A DNA stretch of 33,788 nt, taken from Micrococcaceae bacterium (GTDB taxonomy: Bacteria; Actinomycetota; Actinomycetes; Actinomycetales; Micrococcaceae). The notes under the pieces were generated by a model. The model searched no databases, was not told the origin of the DNA, and saw nothing but the letters and a program-made list of their open reading frames with translations. The position numbers were made by a program, and so were the translations under genes. Below are positions 1 to 7,100 of this stretch, one piece after another. Location: assembly GCA_013393415.1 (NCBI GenBank), contig JABXHI010000065.1, positions 1 to 33,788 on the forward strand, in the 5' to 3' direction. Position 1 is the first letter of the stretch. Every line of letters starts with the position of its first letter.

Positions 1-1
1 C

Positions 2-94
2 AACGCCATCATTGTCCTACGCCGACTCCTCCACGAAGCCAGACTCCGCTACCGGTGGGACACCCGCACCGTCAAGCCTTACGATTTCCGGTAA
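2..94 (+). CDS. 3' fragment of an unidentified gene (possibly transposase-like)
   Basis: An open frame enters from the left edge and ends at TAA 92-94. It encodes 30 residues rich in Arg and Leu, ending in ..YRWDTRTVKPYDFR. The frame has no start in the window. The family is not recognised with certainty. The basic tail with an RYRWDTR stretch resembles ends seen in some actinobacterial transposases, but that is only an impression. In related genomes the gene before DUF4192/sigA is usually another housekeeping gene such as a PAC2-family protein, whose C-terminus I would not expect to look like this. It could also be a chance open frame at the edge. Confidence 0.35.
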   Translation, partial: NAIIVLRRLLHEARLRYRWDTRTVKPYDFR

Positions 95-162
95 GCGCCG
101 ATAAGCCCCTATCCGCGCAATCTCTAATACACACCCTGATGCGGAGTCGCACTAAACCATAG

Positions 163-171
163 TTATCCACA
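163..171 (+). promoter_or_regulatory. Perfect DnaA-box sequence TTATCCACA
   Basis: The nine bases match the consensus DnaA box exactly. The box lies in the 128-bp gap before the DUF4192 gene and abuts the hairpin at 171-204. Only one perfect box is seen here, so this is not an origin. It could be a DnaA-titration or regulatory site, or chance. Confidence 0.4.
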
Positions 172-204
172 ATTACCCTTTCCGGCGCCACGGAAAGGGT
201 AATT
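171..204 (+). terminator. Perfect 14-bp hairpin before the DUF4192 gene
   Basis: The arms 171-184 (AATTACCCTTTCCG) and 191-204 (CGGAAAGGGTAATT) are perfect reverse complements around a 6-base loop, and TTTTCG overlaps the right end. The hairpin ends 18 bases before the ATG at 223. It could end transcription of the upstream gene, work as an attenuator or RNA-stability element for the DUF4192 mRNA, or mark a mobile-element boundary. The T-run is short, so terminator activity is uncertain. Confidence 0.5.
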
Positions 205-222
205 TTCGATCATGCTGAGATC

Positions 223-1566
223 ATGACGCAAAATCATCAGCAGCCTGAATCCACCAGCCTTCCAAACGCGACACCGCAGCCGAACACCACCCCACTTTAT
301 GCAGTGCCCGTTACTTCCACAGACAGTCACGTGGAGCGGCACGCCACCTCTCGTCCGGCTGGCCGTGTCAAGGTATCGGAGCCCGCCGACGTGTTGGCGT
401 ATATTCAATGCACCTTGGGGTTTCGACCGACCAATTCGATCGTCATCGTGGCTTTTGCCGGCAACCGACTTTCTACGGTGGTTCGCTGCGATATACCGCA
501 CACGCTACAAAATCTTCTGCGCTCAGACACCCCCGAGAGCGTGACCTTCATGGATTTCGGCGTGACAGAAACCCAAGAACTCCAATTTATGGAGACAGGA
601 CGTCACATCGGACAGCTAATGGCTCAAGAACCTTCCACGACCTCCTGCCTGCTGCTCTACCTCTCGGATGACACCTCTGTGTCAGATCAGCAAGCATTAG
701 CTGCCGTTGGAACCGCCAATGCCATGATCTCTGCCCAGTTCGGGGTGCAACGAATGCCCGTTGAAGAATCTTGGTTGATCCATCATGATCTCCTATGGCA
801 CCTGCGGTGTGCCGCGACCACGGAGTGTACTGTGCAGGGCGACACCATTGGCGATCCAGAACAGACCTCTATTTTTTCCAAGCTTGACCCAACTGGTGCG
901 ACGTCTGAAACATCTGGCGCAACGCCGCGCAAACTTCACTTTCCACCAGTAACAGCTGCTACCTCACATATAGAACCAGATACCGAAACGCTTTTGGAAC
1001 ATCGGCCCCACGCTGCACTTAAATGGTTGGAACTATGGGACGAGCATATCCGCGAGGGACCGATGATGTTGCACTCCGATGAGGTTTCAGAATTGTTGTC
1101 TTCGTTAGAGCACCCAGCGATTCGTGAGGCAATATTGGCACTGGCCTGTTTTGATACCAACACAGCCCTTCGCGGTATGGTGACCCTCGGAAGGTTCCCT
1201 GCGGCGATGGGGGCGGCAGCGCAGGTCCCGCTTAGTGCTGCTGACGGTCTCAGCGTCGAGCACAGTGCGATGGGCAGATCGAAACGCGGCCCGGAATGGC
1301 ATCGGATCGGCGAGCTCGAAAGGCTTTGCCACCAGCTGCTGCCATTATCGGATGATGCAACTGGTGGTGCAGTGGTCGGAATCTTAGCGTGGATTGAGTG
1401 GGTGCGTGGCCGAGGCAGCGTGGCCCTACGGTACGTGGGGCAAGCCCGTAAGCGTTTTCCCGCCGAACGGTTTCTCAGCACTCTCGAAGGACAGCTGAAG
1501 CAAGGTATCGTCGCAGGCTGGGCCACGCGAGTGGAAACCGCTTGGAATCCGCAACACGCAGCATGA
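223..1566 (+). CDS. DUF4192 domain-containing protein
   Basis: A 447-residue soluble protein of unknown biochemical function. The family signature begins at about residue 48: VKVSEPADVLAYIQCTLGF, then RPTNSIVIVAF. This matches the usual opening of DUF4192 (a 'P-x-D-h-L-A-h-h-x-x-x-L-G-F-x-P-x-x-S-h-V' pattern). About 45 polar N-terminal residues precede it. The C-terminal third, from about residue 265, is alpha-helical and contains a WLELWDEHI-like stretch and the ILAWIEWVRGRGSVA segment typical of the family's C-terminal half. In Micrococcaceae this family is usually encoded next to the primary sigma factor, as here. The ATG at 223 has only a weak Shine-Dalgarno (GCTGAGA) and sits just after a hairpin. 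No membrane segment or signal peptide is seen. Confidence 0.85.
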   Translation: MTQNHQQPESTSLPNATPQPNTTPLYAVPVTSTDSHVERHATSRPAGRVKVSEPADVLAYIQCTLGFRPTNSIVIVAFAGNRLSTVVRCDIPHTLQNLLRSDTPESVTFMDFGVTETQELQFMETGRHIGQLMAQEPSTTSCLLLYLSDDTSVSDQQALAAVGTANAMISAQFGVQRMPVEESWLIHHDLLWHLRCAATTECTVQGDTIGDPEQTSIFSKLDPTGATSETSGATPRKLHFPPVTAATSHIEPDTETLLEHRPHAALKWLELWDEHIREGPMMLHSDEVSELLSSLEHPAIREAILALACFDTNTALRGMVTLGRFPAAMGAAAQVPLSAADGLSVEHSAMGRSKRGPEWHRIGELERLCHQLLPLSDDATGGAVVGILAWIEWVRGRGSVALRYVGQARKRFPAERFLSTLEGQLKQGIVAGWATRVETAWNPQHAA

Positions 1567-1581
1567 GCTGAAAAGAGCTCA
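1564..1581 (+). other. Small hairpin over the DUF4192 stop codon
   Basis: TGAGCT (1564-1569) and AGCTCA (1576-1581) pair around GAAAAG. There is no T-run, so it is a weak RNA structure at best. It may protect the 3' end or do nothing. Confidence 0.25.
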
Positions 1582-1604
1582 ATAGCGCATTTACCACTGT
1601 CTTA

Positions 1605-1613
1605 TGGCATAAT
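1605..1613 (+). promoter_or_regulatory. Candidate extended -10 promoter for sigA
   Basis: TGGCATAAT has a TG one base before CATAAT (5 of 6 matches to TATAAT). No good -35 lies 16-18 bases upstream, which fits an extended -10 promoter. It would start transcription near 1620 and give a leader of about 240 nt for sigA. A perfect -35 hexamer TTGACA also occurs at 1786-1791, but no convincing -10 is spaced from it. Confidence 0.3.
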
Positions 1614-1858
1614 GTTTTGGTCTAACGGCTGTGTGAAAGACTTGTCACAAAGTTTTTTATCACGATGGGAACAAAACCATCAACGAGCGCGTTATACCCA
1701 CTAGAGACCCTGCATCCGTGGATCCTGCAACGGTCGGACACGCAATGTGTGTACCGACGGGAACAGCGATTATCCAAACACGGACTTGACAGGGTCATAG
1801 GTGTGTTGATCGTGTGTGAGCTTGTACTCATACGGCTGCCAATGAGGAAAGGACCTGA

Positions 1859-3148
1859 GTGACTACTACTCCGAAACAGGCGACTGCCCAGAGTGTCTCT
1901 ACTGCCACAGATAAGGCCACAGCCCAAGGAATCGCAGCCGAGGCAGCTGCTACCGACGATGGTGAGAAGGCGACTATGACTTCTACTGATACTGCTAATG
2001 AAGATGAAGAACTTCTCGAGAGCGAAGACGTCGACGTAGAAGAAGAGGACGAGGAAGACGTCACGCCCGATGGCGAAGAAAAAGAAGAGACCGTCGGCGA
2101 AGACGAAGTCGAAGCCGAAATCAAGGAGACCGCAGGTCCAGAACAGCCTGACGTTGAATCTACTGAAAAAGCCGGTGGCTTCGTTGTTTCTGAAACCGAA
2201 GAGGATGCACCGCAGCAGCGAGCGCTCAACGTCATCGGTGCGACCGCAGATCCTGTCAAGGACTACCTGAAACAAATCGGTAAGGTCGCACTGCTTAACG
2301 CCGAAGAAGAAGTCGACTTGGCTACTCGCATTGAAGCTGGGCTCTATGCCGAGCACAAAATGCAAGAAGAAGAGTTTTCGGACGCGCGACTACGCCGCGA
2401 CATGCAACTGGTGATAGCCGATGGCCGTCGTGCCAAGAACCACCTGTTGGAAGCAAACCTACGTTTGGTTGTATCACTTGCGAAGCGTTACACCGGTCGT
2501 GGCATGCTCTTCTTGGATTTGATTCAGGAAGGCAACCTGGGGCTTATCCGTGCAGTTGAGAAGTTCGACTACACGAAGGGTTTCAAATTCTCCACATACG
2601 CTACATGGTGGATTCGTCAGGCGATCACGCGTGCCATGGCAGACCAGGCTCGCACCATTCGTATCCCTGTACACATGGTCGAAGTCATCAACAAGCTGGC
2701 ACGTGTGCAGCGTCAGATGTTGCAGGACCTGGGTCGTGAACCCACTCCTGAAGAGCTAGGCACCGAACTTGATATGACCCCTGAAAAGGTCATTGAGGTA
2801 CAGAAATATGGTCGCGAGCCCATTTCACTACATACCCCTCTTGGCGAAGATGGTGACTCAGAATTCGGCGATCTTATTGAAGATTCCGAAGCAGTTGTTC
2901 CAGCCGACGCGGTCGGCTTCACGCTGTTGCAAGAACAACTGCATTCCGTATTGGACACCCTGTCTGAACGCGAAGCCGGCGTAGTCGCCATGCGTTTTGG
3001 TCTGACCGACGGTCAGCCAAAAACGCTGGATGAGATTGGTAAAGTCTATGGCGTCACACGCGAGCGTATTCGGCAGATAGAATCCAAGACGATGTCTAAA
3101 CTCCGTCACCCATCGCGGTCACAAGTACTGCGCGATTATCTCGAGTAA
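1859..3148 (+). CDS. sigA: Primary RNA polymerase sigma factor (sigma-70 group 1, SigA/RpoD)
   Basis: A 429-residue housekeeping sigma factor that directs core RNA polymerase to -35/-10 promoters. Residues 1 to about 125 are a Ser/Thr/Ala stretch and then a strongly acidic segment, typical of the variable region 1.1 in actinobacterial SigA/HrdB. Region 1.2 follows ([20 protein letters not shown], about 139-158). Region 2 runs from about 195 to 270 and contains the core-binding and -10 melting signatures [37 protein letters not shown] and [13 protein letters not shown]. Region 3 follows. Region 4 ends the protein with the helix-turn-helix [20 protein letters not shown]. The start is GTG, chosen for the strong AGGAAAGGA 6-15 bases upstream. 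The stop of a small upstream frame overlaps this GTG. The family identity is certain. Confidence 0.98.
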   Translation: MTTTPKQATAQSVSTATDKATAQGIAAEAAATDDGEKATMTSTDTANEDEELLESEDVDVEEEDEEDVTPDGEEKEETVGEDEVEAEIKETAGPEQPDVESTEKAGGFVVSETEEDAPQQRALNVIGATADPVKDYLKQIGKVALLNAEEEVDLATRIEAGLYAEHKMQEEEFSDARLRRDMQLVIADGRRAKNHLLEANLRLVVSLAKRYTGRGMLFLDLIQEGNLGLIRAVEKFDYTKGFKFSTYATWWIRQAITRAMADQARTIRIPVHMVEVINKLARVQRQMLQDLGREPTPEELGTELDMTPEKVIEVQKYGREPISLHTPLGEDGDSEFGDLIEDSEAVVPADAVGFTLLQEQLHSVLDTLSEREAGVVAMRFGLTDGQPKTLDEIGKVYGVTRERIRQIESKTMSKLRHPSRSQVLRDYLE

Positions 3149-3169
3149 ACCGATTATCACAGTCTCTTA

Positions 3170-3207
3170 AAAATGGAGCAGCTCAACTTGAGCTGCTCCA
3201 TTTTTTT
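3170..3207 (+). terminator. Strong intrinsic terminator of sigA
   Basis: GAGCAGCTC and GAGCTGCTC pair around AACTT. The stem extends through ATG/CAT and is flanked by an A-run on the left and seven T's from 3201 on the right. It begins about 20 bases after the sigA stop. The A-run lets it work for the opposite strand as well. Confidence 0.9.
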
Positions 3208-3230
3208 CACCCTGTTTGTAATGTGCATTA

Positions 3231-3277
3231 GAAACTGCCCGGTTCAATCCCATTATCGGATCGAACCGGGCAGTTTC
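3231..3277. terminator. Second long inverted repeat in the sigA/DUF7455 convergent gap
   Basis: GAAACTGCCCGGTTC (3231-3245) and its perfect complement (3263-3277) form a 15-bp stem. Four more pairs (ATCC 3247-3250 with GGAT 3258-3261) lie inside the 17-base loop. There is no clear T-run on either strand. It probably contributes to ending transcription of the minus-strand DUF7455 gene, whose stop is 51 bases away. Confidence 0.6.
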
Positions 3278-3328
3278 TACATCAGCGGCATCGCATTCGA
3301 CTAGCTATCGAGCCGCAACCTGTGAAAC

Positions 3329-3550
3329 CTAGAGGCTCGCTGAGCGTTCTTCTTCTAGACGATTGGTCTCATCTTGCCAAACATCAGCTTGCGGACGAAG
3401 GTTATCTTCAACCTGGCGCGCATGGTGGGCACAGAAGTACAGCTGGCCGCCCGACGGTAGTACTGCACGAACGTAAGCTTGGGCTCCGCAACGGTCGCAA
3501 CGATCAGCGGCGTTGAGGGTAGGTTGCTCAAGGCTAGTTGCCGTGGACAT
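3329..3550 (-). CDS. DUF7455 family small zinc-ribbon-like protein
   Basis: A 73-residue acidic protein. The core DRCDRCGAQAYVRAVLPSG followed by LYFCAHHARQ gives a C-x2-C plus C-x2-H metal-binding pattern, so it probably binds one zinc ion. The C-terminal part is charged and ends in EEERSAS. The function is unknown. The family is widespread in Actinobacteria and is typically found between the principal sigma factor and the topoisomerase gene parE, as here. The start is the internal ATG at 3548-3550, because a perfect AGGAGG sits 6 bases upstream. The longer frame starting at 3718 has no such site and adds 56 residues unlike the family. Confidence 0.85.
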   Translation of the reverse strand: MSTATSLEQPTLNAADRCDRCGAQAYVRAVLPSGGQLYFCAHHARQVEDNLRPQADVWQDETNRLEEERSASL

Positions 3551-3939
3551 TGGGCCTCCTAATTTGTGGTCCAAACTCTGTAGGTTGGTCCTTCCATCCT
3601 GACAGGTTATCTTTTTCCTGTGTAGAACAACGTACCAAACATAGGGATTATGCCCGAAAGGTGCGTGCGTTGCCACTAGCGAACAATGCATATTCTTAAC
3701 GTTGGAATACACGGTCATGTATTCATAACCAGTCAGACTATATTGCCATTAGTTCACGCGCGCGCAAAGATCTGACCTGCCCATACGCGCCAGGCGAAAG
3801 AATGCTCCGCTGATATTTTGCTAATAGTCCAAGAACCGCTGAAATTCCCAGTGTTTAGGTTTTGGGCCATTATTCTTACTAGTATCGAATTGGTCGTCGA
3901 CGGCGTGTTTCCGCCGATGCAACGACGAACGAATATCGC
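3551..3939. other. Divergent intergenic region between DUF7455 and parE
   Basis: A 389-bp region noticeably richer in A/T than its surroundings that must hold promoters for both neighbours. No convincing -35/-10 pair was found. TAGTAT at 3880-3885 is a possible -10 for parE. A hairpin precedes parE at 3894-3928. The six-frame reading gives no credible gene here. Confidence 0.5.
3894..3928 (+). other. Two-part hairpin in the parE leader
   Basis: TCGTCG pairs with CGACGA (outer), and CGGCG (3901-3905) with CGCCG (3912-3916) (inner). A single-base bulge lies on the left and ATGCAA on the right. It ends 11 bases before the parE ATG and could hide the start region. Regulatory function is not shown. 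Confidence 0.35.
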
Positions 3940-6084
3940 ATGTTGATGAGAGCATCCGCTGAAAGGGTCAAACACCACGTGGTCACACAAGCCGAATACA
4001 GTGCACGAAATCTATCAGTCCTTGAAGGACTCGAAGCCGTGCGCAAACGCCCAGGAATGTATATCGGGTCTACCGACTCTCGTGGGCTCATGCACTGCTT
4101 GTGGGAGATCATCGACAACTCGGTGGATGAGGCCTTGGCAGGATATGGCCAGTCCATCGACATCACCCTGTTCTCGGACGGTTCCGTCGAAGTCGCAGAT
4201 AACGGGCGCGGCGTACCCATTGACATTGAACCACGGACAGGGCTTTCTGGTGTAGAAGTTGTGTTTACAAAACTGCACGCTGGCGGCAAATTTAGCTCTG
4301 ACTCCTACGCAGCCGCAGGCGGGCTCCACGGAGTTGGCGCAGCTGTGGTTAACGCCCTCTCGGAACGTTTAGACGTCCAAGTGACCCGTGGTGGAAAAGT
4401 CCACCAGTTAAGTTTCAAACGTGGGAAGTCGGGACTTTTTCAAGACAAGGGAAAGCCACGCCCAGATGCTCCGTTCGAAACACTCGAGACAGGGGAAGAA
4501 GTCCCTGTTGTCGGTAAAGCAAAACGTGGCACCACTGGCACAACGATTCGCTACTGGGCCGATAGACAGGTCTTCACACCTGATGCCGCGTTCCTTTATC
4601 AAGAACTCGAACAACGCGCCCGTCAGACAGCATTTCTGATCCCGGGACTACGGATTACGATTCGCGATGAGCGCCGCTTAGCAGGTACGGCCGGTGAAGA
4701 TGGACCGCACGAAGAGGTTTTTCAATTCGACGGTGGGCTTGCTGAATTCGTAGATCACGTATCGCAGCTTAACCCCGTCACAGATGTGTGGCGGTTACAC
4801 GGTGAGGGCAACTTTACTGAACGTGTGCCGGTGCTCGATAGTTCTGGTCAAGCACAAATGCAGGATGTGCAACGTACTTGTGAGGTGGATGTCGCCCTGC
4901 GCTGGGATGTTGGCTATGACACCAAAGTGCAAAGTTTTGTGAACATCATCGCCACCCCAAAGGGTGGTTCACATAACACAGGATTCGAACAAGCACTCAC
5001 CCGGGTCTTCCGAAAAACGATTGAAGCCAACGCCAGACGCCTCAAAGCAGGTAATGACCGCGTCGAAAAAGACGACATTCTGGCGGGGCTTACGGCAATT
5101 GTCACCGTGCGCCTGGCTGAGCCGCAGTTCGAAGGCCAAACCAAAGAGGTGCTTGGCACACCTGCAGCTCGACAGATTGTCTCGAAGGTTGTTGGTGACC
5201 AACTGACTGAGATCTTGCAGTCGCGCAAACGTGGGGTTAAACAACAGGTCGATGGTCTGTTAGAAAAAATCGTTGCCGAGATGAAATCGCGCATCATGGC
5301 GCGCACGACCAAGGAAAACCAGCGTCGCAAGACAGCTCTTGAAACATCTTCCATGCCGGCTAAGTTGGCAGACTGCCGGTCCACGGATGTCGAAAACTCC
5401 GAATTGTTTATTGTGGAGGGCGACTCCGCACTGGGAACAGCTAAATTGGCACGATCTTCTGACTATCAAGCCCTTTTGCCAATTCGAGGGAAGATTCTCA
5501 ACGTACAAAAAGCCTCTGTGGGGGAGATGCTCAATAATGCGGAGGCCTCAGCACTGATTCAAGTGGTGGGTGGTGGCTCTGGTCGAAGCTTCGATCTCGA
5601 GTCGACTCGCTACGGCAAAATTATCCTGATGACCGATGCTGACGTGGACGGCGCACATATTCGGACACTTTTGCTGACACTGTTCTTCCGGTATATGCGT
5701 CCGATGGTTGAAGCGGGGCGCGTCTATGCAGCCGTGCCACCGCTACACCGGGTGGAAATCATCAACCCCGGCGCAAAGGCGAATGAGATCGTCTATACGT
5801 ACTCTGAGCAGGAATTGCACGATGTGCTGGCACGGGTGGAATCCGAGCAGCGCCGTATCAAAGAGCCAATTCAACGCTACAAAGGACTCGGCGAGATGGA
5901 CGCGGACCAGTTAGCTGAAACTACGATGGATCCGAAACAACGCACCTTACGTCGAGTCAATATTGAAGAGTTCGAGAAAGCAGAAGAGATCTTCGAATTG
6001 TTGATGGGACGACACGTTGCCCCACGCCGCGACTTTATTATCTCCGGGGCCGAAGAACTCGACCGTGAGGAGATTGACGTCTAG
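3940..6084 (+). CDS. parE: DNA topoisomerase IV subunit B (ParE)
   Basis: ATPase subunit of a type IIA topoisomerase; with ParC it decatenates and relaxes DNA. Of 714 residues, the GHKL ATPase is N-terminal: WEIIDNSVDEAL (Glu56, Asn60), VADNGRGVP and the lid glycines GLHGVGAAVVNAL. The transducer domain follows, with QTKEVLGTPAAR. The Toprim domain has the acidic residue in VEGDSALGTAKLARS (Glu493) and the metal-binding DADVDG (566-571). The C-terminal QRYKGLGEMDADQL is also present. EGDSALGTAKLARSS rather than a GyrB-type EGDSAGG motif, plus location beside sigA/DUF7455, points to the second actinobacterial enzyme (ParE) rather than GyrB. No clear Shine-Dalgarno precedes ATG 3940. GTG 3979, with GAAAGGG about 11 bases upstream, is an alternative start. 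The stop overlaps the convergent oleD stop. Confidence 0.93.
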   Translation: MLMRASAERVKHHVVTQAEYSARNLSVLEGLEAVRKRPGMYIGSTDSRGLMHCLWEIIDNSVDEALAGYGQSIDITLFSDGSVEVADNGRGVPIDIEPRTGLSGVEVVFTKLHAGGKFSSDSYAAAGGLHGVGAAVVNALSERLDVQVTRGGKVHQLSFKRGKSGLFQDKGKPRPDAPFETLETGEEVPVVGKAKRGTTGTTIRYWADRQVFTPDAAFLYQELEQRARQTAFLIPGLRITIRDERRLAGTAGEDGPHEEVFQFDGGLAEFVDHVSQLNPVTDVWRLHGEGNFTERVPVLDSSGQAQMQDVQRTCEVDVALRWDVGYDTKVQSFVNIIATPKGGSHNTGFEQALTRVFRKTIEANARRLKAGNDRVEKDDILAGLTAIVTVRLAEPQFEGQTKEVLGTPAARQIVSKVVGDQLTEILQSRKRGVKQQVDGLLEKIVAEMKSRIMARTTKENQRRKTALETSSMPAKLADCRSTDVENSELFIVEGDSALGTAKLARSSDYQALLPIRGKILNVQKASVGEMLNNAEASALIQVVGGGSGRSFDLESTRYGKIILMTDADVDGAHIRTLLLTLFFRYMRPMVEAGRVYAAVPPLHRVEIINPGAKANEIVYTYSEQELHDVLARVESEQRRIKEPIQRYKGLGEMDADQLAETTMDPKQRTLRRVNIEEFEKAEEIFELLMGRHVAPRRDFIISGAEELDREEIDV

Positions 6085-7100
6085 TGACGGTAGTACTGCG
6101 TGGTGAGTTGGAACCCTTTGTCCAAGGAGATGCGGGGTTTCCACTGCAGTACGTGATGTGTGCGGCGTTGATCAAACCAGTGGGCCGTTGACATCTGTTC
6201 GGCTAAAAATCGCGTGATCGGTGGTTCGTCTCCGCGTTTTTCCGCGTCCCACACAGCTTCAATGATGCTGCCAGCTGCCTTGGCCACGCCCGAAGGGAGA
6301 TCAAGGGTCGGCTCTTTGGCACCACCGGCAACAGCAATGCGACGGATCATCTCACCGATCGGGCGGGGTTGACCGTTGGTGAGCACCAACGCTTCACCGC
6401 GGGTGGTGTCGACGGCTTCGAGTGCTGCAATAATGCCTTCCACCGCATTGACCAGAAACAGCGTATCTACCAGTGCAGTGCCGCCATCAAGCAGGGGGAG
6501 GCGGTTTTGACGGGCACGATCAATGATGCGCTCGGTCAACTGAGTATCGCCTGGGCCCCACATCAAATGCGGGCGCAGCACTAAGACGCGAAATGTTGGA
6601 GAGTCTGCTGCTAAAGCTAGTAACTCGCCGGCAGCCTTCGTTGCCGCATAGTGTCCGCGGGCAGCTTGTGTATCAGCGGCGCCAGCTCCGTCTCCGATAA
6701 TTGAATCACCGCTGTGAGCCACGGAGGGCGATGAGATATGGACCCAACGGGATACGCCAGCGTTTTGGGCTGCGTGCAGCAGAGTTCGGGTCCCCTCGAT
6801 GTTCACGTGTTCGTAGTCGGCCAGTGGGCCCGAGACGGAGACTTTGGCTGCGATGTGGATAACAGAGTCCACACCGTCAACGGCCTTGGCAACATCGTCA
6901 GCGTCGGTGACGGAGCCACGAATCTCACGAACCCCTGTCAGACCCGACGCAGACCGCTGTAGGACGGTGACATTGGCACCGGCTGCCACGAGTGCTTGTG
7001 CAACCCCAAAGCCCAAAACACCGGAGGCGCCGGTGACGAGCACGTTGTAGCCGGTGAAGTTCGCGGTGTGGTACTCAAACGTGTCGCGGGTAGTGGTCAT
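6081..7100 (-). CDS. oleD: OleD: NADPH-dependent 2-alkyl-3-ketoacid reductase (long-chain olefin synthesis)
   Basis: A 339-residue extended short-chain dehydrogenase of the 3-beta-HSD/epimerase type. It has the Rossmann motif TGASGVLG (23-30), a serine-rich active-site strand HISSPSV (121-127) and the catalytic pair Tyr151/Lys155 (YAATK). In the ole pathway OleD reduces the 2-alkyl-3-keto acid made by OleA to the 2-alkyl-3-hydroxy acid, which is then used by OleC. The start ATG overlaps the oleBC stop (ATGA), so translation is probably coupled. The stop shares the tetranucleotide CTAG with the parE stop on the other strand. SDR proteins of this type are many; the OleD assignment rests mainly on the operon. 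Confidence 0.9.
   Translation of the reverse strand: MTTTRDTFEYHTANFTGYNVLVTGASGVLGFGVAQALVAAGANVTVLQRSASGLTGVREIRGSVTDADDVAKAVDGVDSVIHIAAKVSVSGPLADYEHVNIEGTRTLLHAAQNAGVSRWVHISSPSVAHSGDSIIGDGAGAADTQAARGHYAATKAAGELLALAADSPTFRVLVLRPHLMWGPGDTQLTERIIDRARQNRLPLLDGGTALVDTLFLVNAVEGIIAALEAVDTTRGEALVLTNGQPRPIGEMIRRIAVAGGAKEPTLDLPSGVAKAAGSIIEAVWDAEKRGDEPPITRFLAEQMSTAHWFDQRRTHHVLQWKPRISLDKGFQLTTQYYRH

Noticed and set aside
936..1526. 196-codon open frame antisense to the DUF4192 gene
   Set aside because: It lies wholly inside a well-supported gene, has no family motif and a Ser/Arg-rich composition typical of antisense frames.
1786..1814. Perfect TTGACA as the sigA promoter -35
   Set aside because: No acceptable -10 lies 16-18 bases downstream (ATCGTG, GATCGT, TCGTGT).
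1622..2365. 247-codon minus-strand frame across the sigA start and acidic region
   Set aside because: Phe/Ser-rich translation is simply the antisense of the GAA/GAC-rich acidic stretch of SigA.
3551..3718. Longer start (3718) for the DUF7455 gene
   Set aside because: The 56 extra residues are unlike the family and the AGGAGG site fits the internal ATG.
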